From positions 170,436-234,435 of the forward strand of contig JAHJCU010000003.1 in NCBI GenBank assembly GCA_018812925.1: 64,000 nt of DNA, in the 5' to 3' direction. Origin of the DNA: Candidatus Omnitrophota bacterium. GTDB taxonomy: Bacteria > CAIJMQ01. Position numbers and translations under genes: made by a program. Under the pieces are notes generated by a model. It made no database searches. It was not told the origin of the DNA and saw nothing but the letters and a program-made list of their open reading frames with translations. Position 1 is the stretch's first letter. Each line of letters starts with the position of its first letter. This document shows, piece by piece, positions 63,369-64,000 of this stretch.

Positions 63369-64000
63369 TTGTTTAATAAAATAGCAATTATAGGTGTTGG
63401 TTTAATTGGCGGGTCAATAGGCTTGGCAGCCAAAAAGAAAAAATTAACCAGCAAAGTTATAGGCATAGGAAGAAGTGAACTTTCTTTAAAAAAAGCGTTA
63501 AAGAAAAAAGCTGTAGATGAAATATCCTTAGATAAATCAAAAGTTAAAGATGCGGATTTAGTTATTATCGCTACACCTGTCGGGAAAATAGTCTCACTTG
63601 TTAAAGAATTAATACCTTATTTAAAAAAAGGAACAATTATTACCGATGTTGGTAGCACCAAACGAGAAATTATGGATGATATTCATAAATTTCTTCCCCA
63701 AGGCATAAGTTTTATGGGCGGACATCCATTGGCAGGAAGTGAAAAAAACGGTGTGGAATTTGCAGACTCAAACCTTTTTGAAAAATCCATATGTTTTTTA
63801 ATTCCTTACAATAATCAAAATGCAACAAAATCTTTTAAGAAACTAAAAAGTTTTTGGAAGAAATTGGGAGCCAATACGATTATAATTTCAGCGGAAGAAC
63901 ACGATTTTTTAATGGCAGGTATATCTCATCTTCCGCATATTATAGCTGTTGCTTTGGTAAATTCTATGTCTGGTGTGAAATGGAGGAAAAAGGATATAAC
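63369..64000 (+). CDS. tyrA: Prephenate dehydrogenase (partial, runs off the window)
   Basis: At least 210 residues. IAIIGVGLIGGSIGLAAKKK is the NAD site. DLVIIATPVGKIV, TIITDVGSTKREIM, FMGGHPLAGSEKNGVEFA and AGISHLPHIIAVAL with the catalytic histidines identify TyrA. The start is taken as TTG 63369, with AGAGG about 7 bases upstream and no suitable ATG near. It converts prephenate to 4-hydroxyphenylpyruvate and so complements the aromatic-pathway genes at 41-43 kb. The 3' end lies beyond 64000. Confidence 0.93.
   Translation, partial: MFNKIAIIGVGLIGGSIGLAAKKKKLTSKVIGIGRSELSLKKALKKKAVDEISLDKSKVKDADLVIIATPVGKIVSLVKELIPYLKKGTIITDVGSTKREIMDDIHKFLPQGISFMGGHPLAGSEKNGVEFADSNLFEKSICFLIPYNNQNATKSFKKLKSFWKKLGANTIIISAEEHDFLMAGISHLPHIIAVALVNSMSGVKWRKKDI

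Overview
The window reads as a chromosomal segment of an uncultured, AT-rich Gram-negative bacterium. Lipid A and KDO genes (lpxB, a metal-type kdsA, kdsD), TolQ/R-type proteins and a large surface-polysaccharide locus show an outer membrane. The archaeal-type entry to the shikimate pathway, DUF5674 and four-helix-bundle genes, and heptamer intergenic repeats fit candidate-phylum lineages such as Omnitrophota. That placement is inference and no marker here proves it.

Region 1 (about 0.7-41.2 kb) is an O-antigen/capsule locus, almost all on the minus strand, with many 4-base ATGA stop/start overlaps. Read in the direction of transcription it begins with a UDP-HexNAc dehydrogenase and a WbpE-like aminotransferase. 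A DUF5674 gene and a small helical-protein gene follow, then GDP-fucose genes (gmd, fcl), CDP-6-deoxyhexose genes (rfbF, rfbG and an SDR), a FkbM methyltransferase and a GT2. Next come a ColD-like 3-dehydratase, a CgeB-like GT, a GT10 fucosyltransferase, two methyltransferases, a flippase and a polymerase/ligase. A lone plus-strand SGNH hydrolase interrupts the locus. Then come a B12/radical-SAM protein, a carbamoyltransferase-methyltransferase-SxtJ-DUF5989 module with a GT2 relic beside it, further glycosyl- and methyltransferases, a second B12/radical-SAM protein and a polytopic GT-C-like protein. The locus ends with a UDP-2-acetamido-2,6-dideoxy-L-hexose set (CapE/RmlD-like/CapG), a WbuB-like GT, an epimerase, a WcaJ/PglC-type initiating transferase and a FlaA1/WbpM-type dehydratase. 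Together these supply several activated deoxy and amino sugars, assemble a decorated repeat unit on undecaprenyl phosphate, flip it and polymerise or ligate it.

Region 2 (41.3-64 kb) is core genome on both strands. It holds ADH synthase and DHQ synthase II with a well-formed promoter/operator, then lpxB, a four-helix-bundle gene, a lysophospholipid acyltransferase, queH, hisC, priA, rarA and 5-FCL. RNase P RNA, an RNase H-like gene, a zinc-ribbon coiled-coil gene, kdsA and kdsD follow. The segment closes with tRNA-Val(CAC), a CAU tRNA, rpoD, dnaG, an epimerase, small membrane proteins, a PpiD/SurA-like chaperone, exbB/exbD and the start of tyrA, which runs off the window.

The most unusual signal is a set of intergenic imperfect palindromes whose arms are strict 7-nt periodic arrays. 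Seven are seen, with at least four different unit sequences but the same architecture. A related period-10 pair of arms brackets the four-helix-bundle gene. These arrays fill gaps throughout the core region and are absent from the 40-kb polysaccharide locus.
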